Assembly (NCBI RefSeq): GCF_041434935.1 | Contig: NZ_CP107964.1 | Span: 4,092,001-4,156,000 of the forward strand | Length of the DNA stretch: 64,000 nt | From: Kitasatospora sp. NBC_00374 | Lineage (GTDB): Bacteria; Actinomycetota; Actinomycetes; Streptomycetales; Streptomycetaceae | Reading direction: 5' to 3' | Shown: positions 1-7,983 of the stretch, in pieces | Numbering within the stretch: the first letter of the stretch is position 1 | Layout: the number at the start of each line of letters is the position of its first letter | Notes under the pieces: generated by a model | Told to the model about the DNA's origin: nothing | The model's input: only the letters and a program-made list of their open reading frames with translations | The model's database searches: none | Translations under genes and position numbers: made by a program

Positions 1-252
1 CAGCCAGGCCTCGGAGGCGATGTCCTCCGCGTCCTCGGCCCGGCCGCCGACCAGAACCCGCAGGTAGCGCAGCAGGCCCGGTTGGACGGCCCGGAACAGC
101 AGCCGGAAGGCGTCCTCGTCCCCGGCCCGGGCGGCCAGGACGGCTGCCGCCAGGTCGGCCCTGCGGTCGGGCGACCGCCCCTGGCCGATCGGGCGGCCGA
201 CCCCGTTGTCGGCGTCCGCTCCGTGGTGTTCTGCACTCTGCACCCGCCACAT
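1..252 (-). CDS. ECF-type RNA polymerase sigma factor, N-terminal part (cut by window edge)
   Basis: Only the first 84 codons are present; the gene continues beyond base 1. After a ~35-residue polar N-terminus the reading frame gives AVLAARAGDEDAFRLLFRAV and then LLRYLRVLVGGRAEDAEDIA, which is the sigma-70 region 2.1-2.2 pattern (a loop with acidic residues followed by an EDxxxE-like DAEDIASEAWL helix). This is typical of extracytoplasmic-function sigma factors, which bind core RNA polymerase through region 2. The ATG at 250-252 is the furthest upstream start; a GTG eight codons or so inside is also possible. Which ECF group it belongs to and whether an anti-sigma follows cannot be seen here. 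Confidence 0.75.
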   Translation of the reverse strand, partial: MWRVQSAEHHGADADNGVGRPIGQGRSPDRRADLAAAVLAARAGDEDAFRLLFRAVQPGLLRYLRVLVGGRAEDAEDIASEAWL

Positions 253-429
253 GATGCGCCATCCGGGCGGGTGACCCGAAGGGCGGGTCCCGCCCGGGCG
301 GGCCCGGCCGGTCGGGGACGAGGCCCTGTCAGCCGCTGCCATTCGCCCACAGCCCGCAAAGGTGTCCGAGGCATGGCTTCGTAGACGGAGGGCGCTCCCG
401 CCCGGCCGCCCCTCCCCCGCGGACCGGCG

Positions 430-545
430 GTGACGACTGCCCACGAGCTCCTCGCGGAGGGCATGCGGGAGCACCTCGCACCCGGCCTCCGGGCCGTGGG
501 CTTCACCGGCGGAGGGCAGACCTGCACGCTCCGGCCCGCGCCCCG
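430..545 (+). pseudogene. DUF4304-like protein remnant (5' end only)
   Basis: A GTG at 430 opens about 38 codons reading MTTAHELLAEGMREHLAPGL then RAVGFTGGGQTCTLR, which looks like the N-terminus of DUF4304 proteins (an amphipathic helix followed by a G-F-x-G-x-G-x-x-x-x-L strand). After that the frame turns into unstructured Arg/Pro/Gly sequence typical of read-through in GC-rich DNA, and the normal body of a ~150-residue protein is absent. I read it as a truncated gene relic. The rest of the 253-700 interval holds nothing else that I can support. Confidence 0.4.
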
Positions 546-700
546 GCCCTGGCTCAGGCCGCACTCCCCCCGGATCGGACGCGCCGGTCGGCGCGCCGGC
601 CCCCTCGGGCGGAACCGCCGACGACCCGCAGCCCGTCCTGATCAACAGCCGGGGGGCACGAGGCCCCCGGGCGGGACAGGGACGCGGGGGACGCAGCGGC

Positions 701-1411
701 ATGCGCAGCAGCGAGACGACGGACGACCGACAGCTGGCCTGGGACGGCTGCCTCAACGTGCGCGATCTCGGCGGTCTGCCCACCGTCGACGGCGGCCGGA
801 CCCGCCGGGGCGCCGTCGTGCGCGCCGACAACCTCGACTCGCTGACCGACGAGGGCTGGGCGGCCCTGTGGGCGTACGGCATACGGACCGTGGTGGACCT
901 GCGCGACGAGGCGGACTTCCGGCCCCGGCTCGCCCACCCGGCCGACGTCGAGCTGGTCCGGGTGCCGCTCGACGAGCTGGCCGGCCCCGACTGGTGGGCC
1001 CGGTTCGGCGGGCTGGACGGCACGCCGCTGTCCTTCCGCCCCTACCTGGACGACTGCCCGCACGCCGTCGCCGCCCTGGTCACCGCCGTCGCCACGGCCC
1101 GCCCGGGCGGCGTGGTGGTGCACTGCGGGGCCGGCCGCGACCGGACCGGGCTGGCCACGCTGGTCCTGCTGGCGGTCGCCGGAGTGCGGGCCGAGGCGAT
1201 CGCCGCCGACTACCTGCTCAGCACCGAGAACCTCCGGCCGCTGTGGGGCATGCTCGGACGGCCCGACGAGGCGGTGGTGACCGAGGAGATCCTGCGCGAG
1301 GCGGGCACCACGGCCGAGGCGGCCCTGCGGGAGGTGCTCGCCGAGTTCGAGCCGCAGTCCTACCTGCCCGCCGCCGAGCTGGCCGCCGTCCGGGCCAGGC
1401 TGCTCGGCTGA
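701..1411 (+). CDS. Tyrosine-protein phosphatase, IphP/DSP-like family
   Basis: The 236-residue protein carries the CX5R phosphatase signature as VVVHCGAGRDRTG (catalytic Cys near residue 145, Arg six residues on) and the N-terminal NVRDLGGLPT and RGAVVRADNL motifs that characterise the IphP-like protein tyrosine phosphatases. No signal peptide or membrane segment is visible, so it should be cytoplasmic. It probably dephosphorylates Tyr (or Ser/Thr, or phosphoinositides; the family is promiscuous). It ends 10 bases before the convergent acetyltransferase gene. A GGGGGA stretch ~8 bases before the ATG is the only plausible ribosome binding site. Confidence 0.85.
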   Translation: MRSSETTDDRQLAWDGCLNVRDLGGLPTVDGGRTRRGAVVRADNLDSLTDEGWAALWAYGIRTVVDLRDEADFRPRLAHPADVELVRVPLDELAGPDWWARFGGLDGTPLSFRPYLDDCPHAVAALVTAVATARPGGVVVHCGAGRDRTGLATLVLLAVAGVRAEAIAADYLLSTENLRPLWGMLGRPDEAVVTEEILREAGTTAEAALREVLAEFEPQSYLPAAELAAVRARLLG

Positions 1412-1421
1412 GCCGCCGCGA

Positions 1422-1991
1422 TCACCAGAGACGGTCGATCCCACCGGGGTACAGCGCGATCCTGGCGCCGGCGAAGGACGCCCGGTGGGCGCGGGCGTGC
1501 GCGGTGACGAACTCCGCCAGCACCACCTTGTCGAAGCCGGGCCGGTCGCTCGGAAAGGGCTCCTGCGGCGTGCCTCCGACCAGGACGGTGCCGGGCAGCA
1601 GCTGCCAGCCGGCCCGCCGGTAGAACGGCTCCAGCGGCCGGTCGCAGCTGAACACCCCGAGATCGACGCCGAGTTCGGCGAGATGCCCGCGGGCCGCGGC
1701 GACCAGCCGGCCGCCGTGGCCGCGGCCCCGGCGGGCCCGGTCGGTGACCACGGCGGACAGGCCGCAGGCCCGGAACACCTGCCCGGCGTGGGTGATCTCC
1801 TTGGTGAGCAGGTCGAGTGCGGCCACCACCCGGGGGCCGTCCAGCAGCAGCATCGAGCGGGGCAGCAGCGCCGGATCGTGACCGACCCCCGGGTCCGGCC
1901 GCCCGGTCGGCCAGGCCTGCTCCTGCAACTCCCAGACCTGGGCCCGCAGGTCGGACGGCACCTCGGCCTCCGGGTGGACCACCAGCTCCAT
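1422..1991 (-). CDS. GNAT acetyltransferase resembling aminoglycoside 2'-N-acetyltransferases
   Basis: A 189-residue GNAT-fold protein. The acetyl-CoA pyrophosphate loop is seen as AVVTDRARRGRGHGGRLVAA, followed by FSCDRPLEPFYRRAGW (the usual C-terminal strand with Tyr). The C-terminus ending in GGIDRLW and the TVLVGGTPQEPFP segment recall AAC(2')-type enzymes, so an antibiotic or amine substrate is possible, but this is inference. The start at 1991 is chosen because GGGAG lies 8 bases upstream; a longer frame exists but would run through the divergent neighbour. Its start is only 16 bases from that of the oppositely oriented GNAT gene, so the two probably share one compact promoter region. 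Confidence 0.8.
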   Translation of the reverse strand: MELVVHPEAEVPSDLRAQVWELQEQAWPTGRPDPGVGHDPALLPRSMLLLDGPRVVAALDLLTKEITHAGQVFRACGLSAVVTDRARRGRGHGGRLVAAARGHLAELGVDLGVFSCDRPLEPFYRRAGWQLLPGTVLVGGTPQEPFPSDRPGFDKVVLAEFVTAHARAHRASFAGARIALYPGGIDRLW

Positions 1992-2007
1992 CTGCCAGAC
2001 TCCCGTC

Positions 2008-2454
2008 ATGATCTTCCGCACCGCGACCCGCCGGGACCTGCCGGCCGTCCTCGGCCTGCTCGCCGACGAGGACACCGTGGTCGACCCCGACTCGATCACC
2101 GTCGGTGCAGCGTACGAGGCCGCGTTCGCCGCGATCGACGCGGACCCGCGCAACGAACTCCTGGTGCTTGACGCCGGCGACGGCACGGTGCTCGGCAGCC
2201 TCCAGCTGACCTACATCCCCGGGCTGGGCCGGGGCGGTGCCGAACGGGCACTGATCGAGGCCGTCCGGGTACGCGCCGACCGGCGCGGCGAAGGGCTCGG
2301 CCGGGACCTGCTGGACGCGGCCGTCGGACGGGCCCGGGCGCGCGGCTGCGCCCTGGTCCAGCTCACCAGCAACAAGGACCGGGCCCGGGCGCACCGCTTC
2401 TACACCTCGCTCGGCTTCACCCGCAGCCACGACGGCTTCAAGCTCGCGCTGTAG
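2008..2454 (+). CDS. GNAT family N-acetyltransferase
   Basis: A 148-residue protein with a complete GNAT fold: N-terminal FRTATRRDLPAV, the acetyl-CoA binding loop VRADRRGEGLGRDLLDAAV (R-x-x-G-x-G/A near residue 92-97), and the C-terminal HRFYTSLGFTRSHDGF. The substrate is not predictable. No Shine-Dalgarno sequence precedes the ATG; instead CAGACT sits six bases upstream, which would fit a leaderless transcript. It is divergent from the other GNAT gene. Confidence 0.88.
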   Translation: MIFRTATRRDLPAVLGLLADEDTVVDPDSITVGAAYEAAFAAIDADPRNELLVLDAGDGTVLGSLQLTYIPGLGRGGAERALIEAVRVRADRRGEGLGRDLLDAAVGRARARGCALVQLTSNKDRARAHRFYTSLGFTRSHDGFKLAL

Positions 2455-2532
2455 TCGCCCGCCCACCTTCGCCCCGCCCGGCCCCGGGAAAACCGCTGGC
2501 CGCCGGCCGCCCGCCGTGGCAACACTGGCGGC

Positions 2533-3234
2533 ATGGTTGACTTCGCCGACTTCGACACCCGCAACTACCCGATGGTGGACGTCCGTACCGGCTACGCCGG
2601 GTGGGCCGACACCTACGAGCAGACCGTGCAGGACGCCATGGACCTCGCGGTCCTGGCCGCGCTCGCCGTCCCGCGCTGGGCCGAGGCCACCCGGGCGGCC
2701 GACCTGGGGTGCGGCACCGGCCGGACCGGCGCCTGGCTGCGCGCGCAGGGCGTGGGCGCCGTCGACGGCGTCGACCTCACCCCCGAGATGCTCGCCCGGG
2801 CGCGCGCCAAGGGAGCCCACGACCGCCTGGTCGAGGCGGACCTGGCCGCCACCGGCCTGCCCTCGGACGGCTACGACCTGACGGTCTCGTCCCTGGTGGA
2901 CGAGCACCTGGCCGACCTCGGCCCGCTCTACCGCGAGGCCCGGCGGCTGACCCGCCCGGGCGGCCTGTTCGTCCTGGTCGGCCTGCACCCGTACTTCATC
3001 ATGGCCGCCGGCATGCCCACCCACTACGACGCGGCCGACGGCTCCCCGACCGCCATCGCCACCCACATCCACCTGGTCAGCGACCACCTCTCGGCGGGCC
3101 TGGCGGCCGGCTGGGAGCTGGCCGAGATGCGCGAGGCCGTGGTGGACGACGAGTGGATCGCGCTCAAGCCGAAGTGGGAGCGCCTGCGCAGCCACCCGGT
3201 CTCGGCCGCCTACGTCTGGCGCAACCCCGCCTGA
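2533..3234 (+). CDS. Class I SAM-dependent methyltransferase
   Basis: The 233-residue protein has the glycine-rich motif I AADLGCGTGRTGAWL (residues ~56-70) that binds S-adenosylmethionine, an acidic motif II (VDGVDLTPEML), and post-I/motif III segments typical of Methyltransf_11/25 proteins. A cytoplasmic small-molecule methyltransferase is likely; the substrate is unknown. AACACT lies six bases before the ATG without a ribosome binding site, so it may be leaderless. It converges on the NUDIX gene with 7 bases between stops. Confidence 0.88.
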   Translation: MVDFADFDTRNYPMVDVRTGYAGWADTYEQTVQDAMDLAVLAALAVPRWAEATRAADLGCGTGRTGAWLRAQGVGAVDGVDLTPEMLARARAKGAHDRLVEADLAATGLPSDGYDLTVSSLVDEHLADLGPLYREARRLTRPGGLFVLVGLHPYFIMAAGMPTHYDAADGSPTAIATHIHLVSDHLSAGLAAGWELAEMREAVVDDEWIALKPKWERLRSHPVSAAYVWRNPA

Positions 3235-3241
3235 GAACGCC

Positions 3242-3736
3242 TCAGAACCCCGAGCTCGGGCTGGTGAGCACCCGGGTACGGCCGTCGGCGCGGGCGGCCA
3301 GCCCGGCCGTCAGGCGCAGCGAGCGGGCGGGGCCGAGCAGGGTGAGGGCCTCCTCGGGGGAGGCCCAGCGGTGGTCGTCGAGCTCCCCGGCCGGCAGCGT
3401 GATCGGGGTGTCGGCGGCCATGGTGCCGAGGTCGAACAGGAAGTGGCTCGCCGGGTGGTCGAGTTCGCCGGAGGGGTTGGTCCAGGCGACCACCAGCAGC
3501 TCGCCGGCCTCCCGGACGATCCCGGTCTCCTCCGTCAGCTCCCGGGAGGCGCACTGCCGTGGGTTCTCGCCGAGGTCGACGGTGCCGCCGACGAACTGCC
3601 AGTGCTCGCGGTAGCCGGCCTTCACGATCAGCACCCGGCCCGCCGGGTCGGTGATCAGGCAGCCGGCGGCGGCGTACACCCGGTGCAGCGAGGCGAGCCA
3701 CTCCTCGCGGGACTGGAGCAGCGGGCTGTCCGACAT
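3242..3736 (-). CDS. NUDIX hydrolase
   Basis: The 164-residue protein contains a perfect Nudix box: GTVDLGE, seven residues, then RELTEETGI (GX5EX7REUXEEXGU), which places the Mg-binding glutamates on the catalytic helix. It probably hydrolyses a nucleoside diphosphate linked to another moiety; the substrate is unknown. The start at 3736 is supported by AAGGAG five bases upstream; a frame open 12 codons further upstream lacks this. It lies beyond a strong hairpin from the small gene upstream, so it is probably transcribed separately. Confidence 0.9.
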   Translation of the reverse strand: MSDSPLLQSREEWLASLHRVYAAAGCLITDPAGRVLIVKAGYREHWQFVGGTVDLGENPRQCASRELTEETGIVREAGELLVVAWTNPSGELDHPASHFLFDLGTMAADTPITLPAGELDDHRWASPEEALTLLGPARSLRLTAGLAARADGRTRVLTSPSSGF

Positions 3737-3804
3737 GGCACTCCTTCGGGACGGGACGGTGTCGCGACCCACTCTCGCAGCACCGGTCCGCCTCGGGCGG
3801 ACGA

Positions 3805-3839
3805 ACGGGGTGGCACCCGCCGTGCGGACACCACCCCGT
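3805..3839. terminator. Hairpin downstream of the small His-rich gene
   Basis: Nine-base arms ACGGGGTGG and CCACCCCGT pair perfectly around a 17-base loop. It starts 8 bases after the stop of the minus-strand small gene at 3848, so it probably ends that transcript. Confidence 0.6.
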
Positions 3840-3847
3840 CGGGGCGC

Positions 3848-4129
3848 TCAGTGCGCGGAGTGCTTCTCGGCGCCGCGGTGCCGGTGGCCCGGGAGCTCGG
3901 CGTGGTGGGCCTGGCCCGGCGGTGGGGCGGTGGCGGCGAGGGCCCGGCGGCCGCCGTGGCTGAAGGTGTCGTCACCGAAGTAGGGCCCCACCCGGGCGGC
4001 GGTCGGGTTGTCGGTGTGGAGCTGCGGGGCGAGCGGGCTCGTACTGGTCGCCATCGAGCGGCGTTCCAGGATGTCCTGGGTACCCCGGCGGAGCTTGGTC
4101 ATCTTGGCCGTCGATCGTTTGGTCATCAT
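3848..4129 (-). CDS. Small basic protein with His-rich tail, function unknown
   Basis: A 93-residue protein that I do not recognise. Start at 4129 (ATGATG) is supported by a very good ribosome binding site, AAGGGAGG, a few bases upstream. The N-terminus is basic (MMTKRSTAKMTKLRRGTQ), the middle contains VGPYFGDDTF, and the C-terminal 30 residues are rich in His, Ala and Pro, which could bind metal or simply be disordered. It is divergent from the large membrane protein at 4284 and is followed by a hairpin terminator, so it is probably a genuine monocistronic gene. Confidence 0.6.
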   Translation of the reverse strand: MMTKRSTAKMTKLRRGTQDILERRSMATSTSPLAPQLHTDNPTAARVGPYFGDDTFSHGGRRALAATAPPPGQAHHAELPGHRHRGAEKHSAH

Positions 4130-4202
4130 CGACCTCCCTTCGGCGGCCGCCGGTCTCCGCGGGCTGCGGGTCGGGCGGCTGCACGGCTGCGGCATCCGTT
4201 CC

Positions 4203-4234
4203 GGTATGCCCACCTATGAGCTGGTATACACCCC
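4203..4234. promoter_or_regulatory. Pair of direct repeats in a divergent promoter region
   Basis: GGTATGCCCACC (4203-4214) and GGTATACACCCC (4223-4234) repeat at a 20-base period, close to two helical turns, between the divergent genes at 4129 and 4284. Such spacing suits a dimeric activator on one DNA face. The match is imperfect and no regulator is identified. Confidence 0.3.
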
Positions 4235-4283
4235 TGATTGATCCCTGGCATTCCGCGGAGCGGCGACCGCCGTTCAGGGCCGT

Positions 4284-6698
4284 GTGAAACCATGCCGCGT
4301 GGCTACGGTGATACAAGATGAGCATTCCGCGACCTCATCCGCCGAACGCCCGGCGCAGGACGGACCGGGCGGCGGCGACGCCCTGCGTGTCCGCCACCCC
4401 GCGGCGCTGCTGCGCCTGCTGGTCGGCCTCGCCGCCGTCGGCTTCACCCTGCTGATCGCCGACTACGCCCAGCGCACCGCCCTCGGCCTGGACCGCGACA
4501 TCTCCGACGGCGCCGGACTGCTGCCACGCACCCCGGTCCGGGTGGTCGGCGCCCTGTGCACCGCCGCCCTGCTGCTCGTCCCGCCGGCCTTCGCCACCGC
4601 CCGCCTGCTGCGCGGCGACCGGCGACGGGTCACCGACGGCGTCCTCGCCGCCGTGATCGCCTACGCGCTCGCGCTCGCCCTCGACCTCGGCGTCGACGGC
4701 CTGGCCACCCTGACCCACCCCGCCCCGGGTGGCGTCGGCCGGACCGACCCGGTCTACGGGCACCTGGCCCCCGTCCTCGCCTTCATGACCACCGTCGGCA
4801 CCCTCGGGCTGACCCGCTGGCGCACCGCCCTCGCCGTCGCGCTCACCCTGGCCGGCCTGTCCGGGCTCCTCACCGGCTACGCCACTCCGCTGTCCCTGCT
4901 GCTCGGCCTGCTGGTCGGCTGGACCGCCGCGCACGGCACCCGGTACGCCCTCGGCGAGCCCACCAGCCTGCCCACCGACCGCCGGCTGCGCAGCACCCTC
5001 GGCAAGGCGGGCGTGCGGCCGGACACCATCCGGCGGACCGGACCCAGCCGCTACCTGGTCACCCAGCGGGACGGCCGCCCTGAGCTGGAGGTCCGGCTGC
5101 TCGACCGGCAGGCCCAGGCCAGCGGCCTGCTGCACCGGATCTGGCAACTGCTGCGACTGCGGACCGCGCCCCCGGCGCTCGGCCTGCGTCCGCTGCGCGC
5201 CGGCCTGGAACGTCAGGCGCTGCTCGCCTACGCCGCGACCGCGGCCGGCGTCCGCACCCCCGAACCCGTCGCCGTCGCCGAGCTGGGACCGGACGCCGCC
5301 CTGGTGGCCTACCCCCGGCTGTCCGCCCGGCCGCTGCACGAGCTGACCGACGCCGAGCTCACCGACGAGGTGCTGGCCGACGCCTGGCGGCAGCTGCGGC
5401 TGCTCCAGCGCCGGCAGCTGGCGCACCGCACCATCGGTCCGGACAGTTTGTTGGTGGACGCCGCCGGCGCCGTCCACCTGGTCGACCTGGCCGACGGCGA
5501 GATCGCGGCCGGCGAACTGCTGCTCAAGCTGGACCTCGCCGGGCTGCTCACCGTGCTCGCCCTGCGGGCCGGCCCGGAACGCGCGGTGCTGACCGGCAAC
5601 GCGGTGCTCGGCCCGGCCGCCGTCGGCGCGGCGCTGCCCCTGCTGCAGCCGATCGCCCTCGCCCGGGACACCCGGGCCGCCCTGCGCGAGCACCCCGCGC
5701 TGGTCGCCGAGGTCCGTGCGGAGGTGCTGCGCAGCCTGCCGCAGGCACCGGCCCAGCCGGTCCGGCTGGAGCGGCTGCGGCCGCGCACGCTGATCACCGT
5801 GCTGGCCGGGATGCTGGCCGGCTTCCTGCTGCTGAAGGAGCTGTTCAGCGGCAGCAACCCGATCACCGTGCTGGCCGGGGCGGACCCGCTGTGGCTGGCG
5901 GCGGCCGCGCTGGCCTCCGCCGCCAGCTACCCGGCGGCCACCCTCGGGTTCATCGGCTTCGTGCCGGAACGGCTGACCTTCGGCCGGGCGCTGATGGCGC
6001 AGGTGGCCGGGTCGTTCGTGAAGCTGGTGTCACCCGGCGCGGTCGGCGGGGTGGCACTCAACACCCGGTTCCTGCAGCGCAGCGGCATCCCGACCGCCCA
6101 GGCGCTGTCCAGCGTCGGCGCCGCCCAGTTGCTCGGCCTGATGCTGCACCTGCTGCAGGTCGCCTGCTTCGGCTGGCTGCTCGGGCGCGGCACGCAGACC
6201 GAGATGCCCGACCCGGCCGCGATGGCGGTGATCCTGGCCGGGCTGGGCCTGCTGCTGCTCTCGGTGGTGGCCGTGCCCCGGCTGCGCCGCCGGCTCCAGG
6301 CCCTGCTGCGGCCGCTGCGCGCCGAGGTGCTGCCCCGGCTGCTCGACCTGCTTCAGCAGCCGGGCAAGCTGGCGGCCGGGCTGGCCGGGCAGCTCCTGGT
6401 CTCGCTGACGTTCGTGACCTGCTTGTACTGCTGCGCGCGGGCGATCGGGCAGAGCCCGCAGTTCGCGGCGGCCGGCTTCACCTTCATGGCCGGCAACGCG
6501 GTGGGCTCGGCGGTGCCGACCCCGGGCGGGGTCGGCGGGGTCGAGGCCCTCCTGCAGCAGCTGCTGGCCGGCACCGGCGGGATGGACATGGGGACGGCGC
6601 TCGCCGTGGTCGTGCTGTACCGGCTGCTGACCTTCCTGCTGCCGGTCCTGCCCGGCTGGGCCGCGTTCGCCTGGCTGCAGCGGCGCAAGGCGCTCTGA
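4284..6698 (+). CDS. Lysylphosphatidylglycerol synthase-TM family membrane protein with kinase-like middle
   Basis: An 804-residue integral membrane protein. The N-terminal ~215 residues hold several hydrophobic segments. Residues ~300-450 look like a protein-kinase/RIO-type fold: HRTIGPDSLLVD followed by VHLVDLADGE mirrors the catalytic and DFG loops of kinases, but the catalytic Asp is replaced (HRTI instead of HRDL), so it may be a pseudokinase. Residues ~500-790 form the UPF0104/LPG_synthase_TM domain, with GSFVKLVSPGAVGGVALN and AVPTPGGVGGVEALL as its conserved loops. Family members act in lipid modification or flipping. Start at GTG 4284 is uncertain; GTG 4308 is an alternative. No ribosome binding site is obvious. 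Confidence 0.8.
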   Translation: MKPCRVATVIQDEHSATSSAERPAQDGPGGGDALRVRHPAALLRLLVGLAAVGFTLLIADYAQRTALGLDRDISDGAGLLPRTPVRVVGALCTAALLLVPPAFATARLLRGDRRRVTDGVLAAVIAYALALALDLGVDGLATLTHPAPGGVGRTDPVYGHLAPVLAFMTTVGTLGLTRWRTALAVALTLAGLSGLLTGYATPLSLLLGLLVGWTAAHGTRYALGEPTSLPTDRRLRSTLGKAGVRPDTIRRTGPSRYLVTQRDGRPELEVRLLDRQAQASGLLHRIWQLLRLRTAPPALGLRPLRAGLERQALLAYAATAAGVRTPEPVAVAELGPDAALVAYPRLSARPLHELTDAELTDEVLADAWRQLRLLQRRQLAHRTIGPDSLLVDAAGAVHLVDLADGEIAAGELLLKLDLAGLLTVLALRAGPERAVLTGNAVLGPAAVGAALPLLQPIALARDTRAALREHPALVAEVRAEVLRSLPQAPAQPVRLERLRPRTLITVLAGMLAGFLLLKELFSGSNPITVLAGADPLWLAAAALASAASYPAATLGFIGFVPERLTFGRALMAQVAGSFVKLVSPGAVGGVALNTRFLQRSGIPTAQALSSVGAAQLLGLMLHLLQVACFGWLLGRGTQTEMPDPAAMAVILAGLGLLLLSVVAVPRLRRRLQALLRPLRAEVLPRLLDLLQQPGKLAAGLAGQLLVSLTFVTCLYCCARAIGQSPQFAAAGFTFMAGNAVGSAVPTPGGVGGVEALLQQLLAGTGGMDMGTALAVVVLYRLLTFLLPVLPGWAAFAWLQRRKAL

Positions 6699-6723
6699 GC
6701 GCCGGCGGCCGCAGCGGCGGGCC

Positions 6724-6948
6724 TCAGACCCGGTACTCGTCCTCGTCCAGGTCGACCTCGCGGACCTGCTCGACGGCGTCGCCGTCGTCGGAGTCCCCGG
6801 CGCCCAGTGCCCGGCGCTCGCTCAGCAGCTCGAGGTCGTCACCGAGGTGGTCGGCCACCTCGCGTTCCTCGTCCTCCGCCTCGACGACCACCGGCGATTC
6901 CTCGTCGAAGTCCTCCGGAAATTCGGGGCTCTCAGGATTCTGGGGCAT
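6724..6948 (-). CDS. Small highly acidic protein, function unknown
   Basis: A 74-residue protein made up largely of Glu and Asp (for example EDFDEESPVVVEAEDEEREV), with no hydrophobic stretch and no recognised domain. Its composition is very unlike random GC-rich translation, which supports coding. No ribosome binding site precedes the ATG, but GATACT lies six bases upstream, consistent with a leaderless transcript. It is convergent with the membrane protein gene (25 bases between stops) and sits downstream of the SDR gene on the same strand. Confidence 0.6.
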   Translation of the reverse strand: MPQNPESPEFPEDFDEESPVVVEAEDEEREVADHLGDDLELLSERRALGAGDSDDGDAVEQVREVDLDEDEYRV

Positions 6949-7034
6949 GTCGCCAGTATCCGCCGCCGGCGGGCGCTTGGCGCGGTGCGGAGCGGCCCTC
7001 GGCGTGTTGCCCGCGCGCCTGCCTGCACTCGGCG

Positions 7035-7820
7035 CTACACGGCCGGGTCGAGCACCTTGCGGGTGATCCGCTCGGCGACAGCGGCGACCAGGTTCCGCGA
7101 GCGGCGCGGCGCGAGGTGGGCGGCGAGCAGGTTGCTCAGGCCGGGCGTCACGTACGGGCGGTCGCGGTCGAGGGCCCGCAGCGCGGCGCGGACCACCGTC
7201 TCGGGGGTGGCCATCCGGCCGGTGACGGCCGCCTTGCGGGTGCCGATGGCCTCGAAGAAGCCGGTCTCCACCGGGCCCGGGCACAGGGCCAGCACCCGGA
7301 CCCCGCGCCGCCGGTACTCCTGCCGCAGGGCGAGGCTGAAGTTCAGTACGAAGCTCTTGGTGGACGCGTAGACGGCGAAGTAGGGCGAGGGCTGGAAGGC
7401 CGCCACCGAGGCGACGTTGACCACCGCGCCGGAGCCGCGGGCCAGCATGCCGGGCAGCACGGCGTGCGCGAGGTCGACCGGGGCCACCACGTTGACCATC
7501 AGCTGCTCGTGGTCGCGGACGGCGGCCGTCTCCTCGAAGCGGCCGCAGGTGCCGAAGCCGGCGTTGTTGACCAGCAGGTCCACGGTGCGGCCCAGGGCGT
7601 CCAGCTCGGCGGCGATCAGCCGGGCCGCGCCGGGCTCGGCGAGGTCCTGGAGCACCACGTCGACCCGGACGCCGTGCGCGGTGCGCAGGTCGGAGGCGAG
7701 GGCCTTCAGACGGTCGGCGGACCGCGCGGTGAGGACCAGGTCGTGGCCGCGGGCGGCGAGCTGCGCGGCGAACTCCGCGCCGAGGCCGGACGAGGCACCG
7801 GTGACGAGGGCGGTGGGCAT
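7035..7820 (-). CDS. Short-chain dehydrogenase/reductase (SDR)
   Basis: The 261-residue protein has a classical SDR layout: cofactor loop TGASSGLG (residues 7-14), the NNAGFG motif, the catalytic YASTK (Tyr/Lys), and PGPVETGFF. The Arg after the first strand (LTARSADRL) suggests NADP(H). Members of this subgroup act on lipids or small carbonyls; the substrate is unknown. AAGGAG precedes the ATG by seven bases. It is divergent from a TetR gene with an inverted repeat between them, so it is likely that regulator's target. Confidence 0.9.
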   Translation of the reverse strand: MPTALVTGASSGLGAEFAAQLAARGHDLVLTARSADRLKALASDLRTAHGVRVDVVLQDLAEPGAARLIAAELDALGRTVDLLVNNAGFGTCGRFEETAAVRDHEQLMVNVVAPVDLAHAVLPGMLARGSGAVVNVASVAAFQPSPYFAVYASTKSFVLNFSLALRQEYRRRGVRVLALCPGPVETGFFEAIGTRKAAVTGRMATPETVVRAALRALDRDRPYVTPGLSNLLAAHLAPRRSRNLVAAVAERITRKVLDPAV

Positions 7821-7906
7821 GGCGGGGCTCCTTGGGGGGTCGGCGGGCCGAGGGTCGACGAACCACGGCAACTGAGACAGAACAGTAGCTTTTTCTCCCA
7901 AAAACG

Positions 7907-7929
7907 CAACAAGTGTGTAGCAGTTGTTG
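7907..7929. promoter_or_regulatory. Candidate TetR operator between SDR and TetR genes
   Basis: CAACAA (7907-7912) and TTGTTG (7924-7929) form a perfect inverted repeat with an 11-base spacer in the 163-base divergent region. The block around it is unusually AT-rich (TTTTTCTCCCAAAAACGC lies just before it). Position and symmetry fit autoregulation by the adjacent TetR protein together with repression of the SDR gene. Confidence 0.5.
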
Positions 7930-7983
7930 GGCGAACTGATGCTCGGCTGTATCGTCTGTCGGGGAGCTGACCAGGAGGCACGG

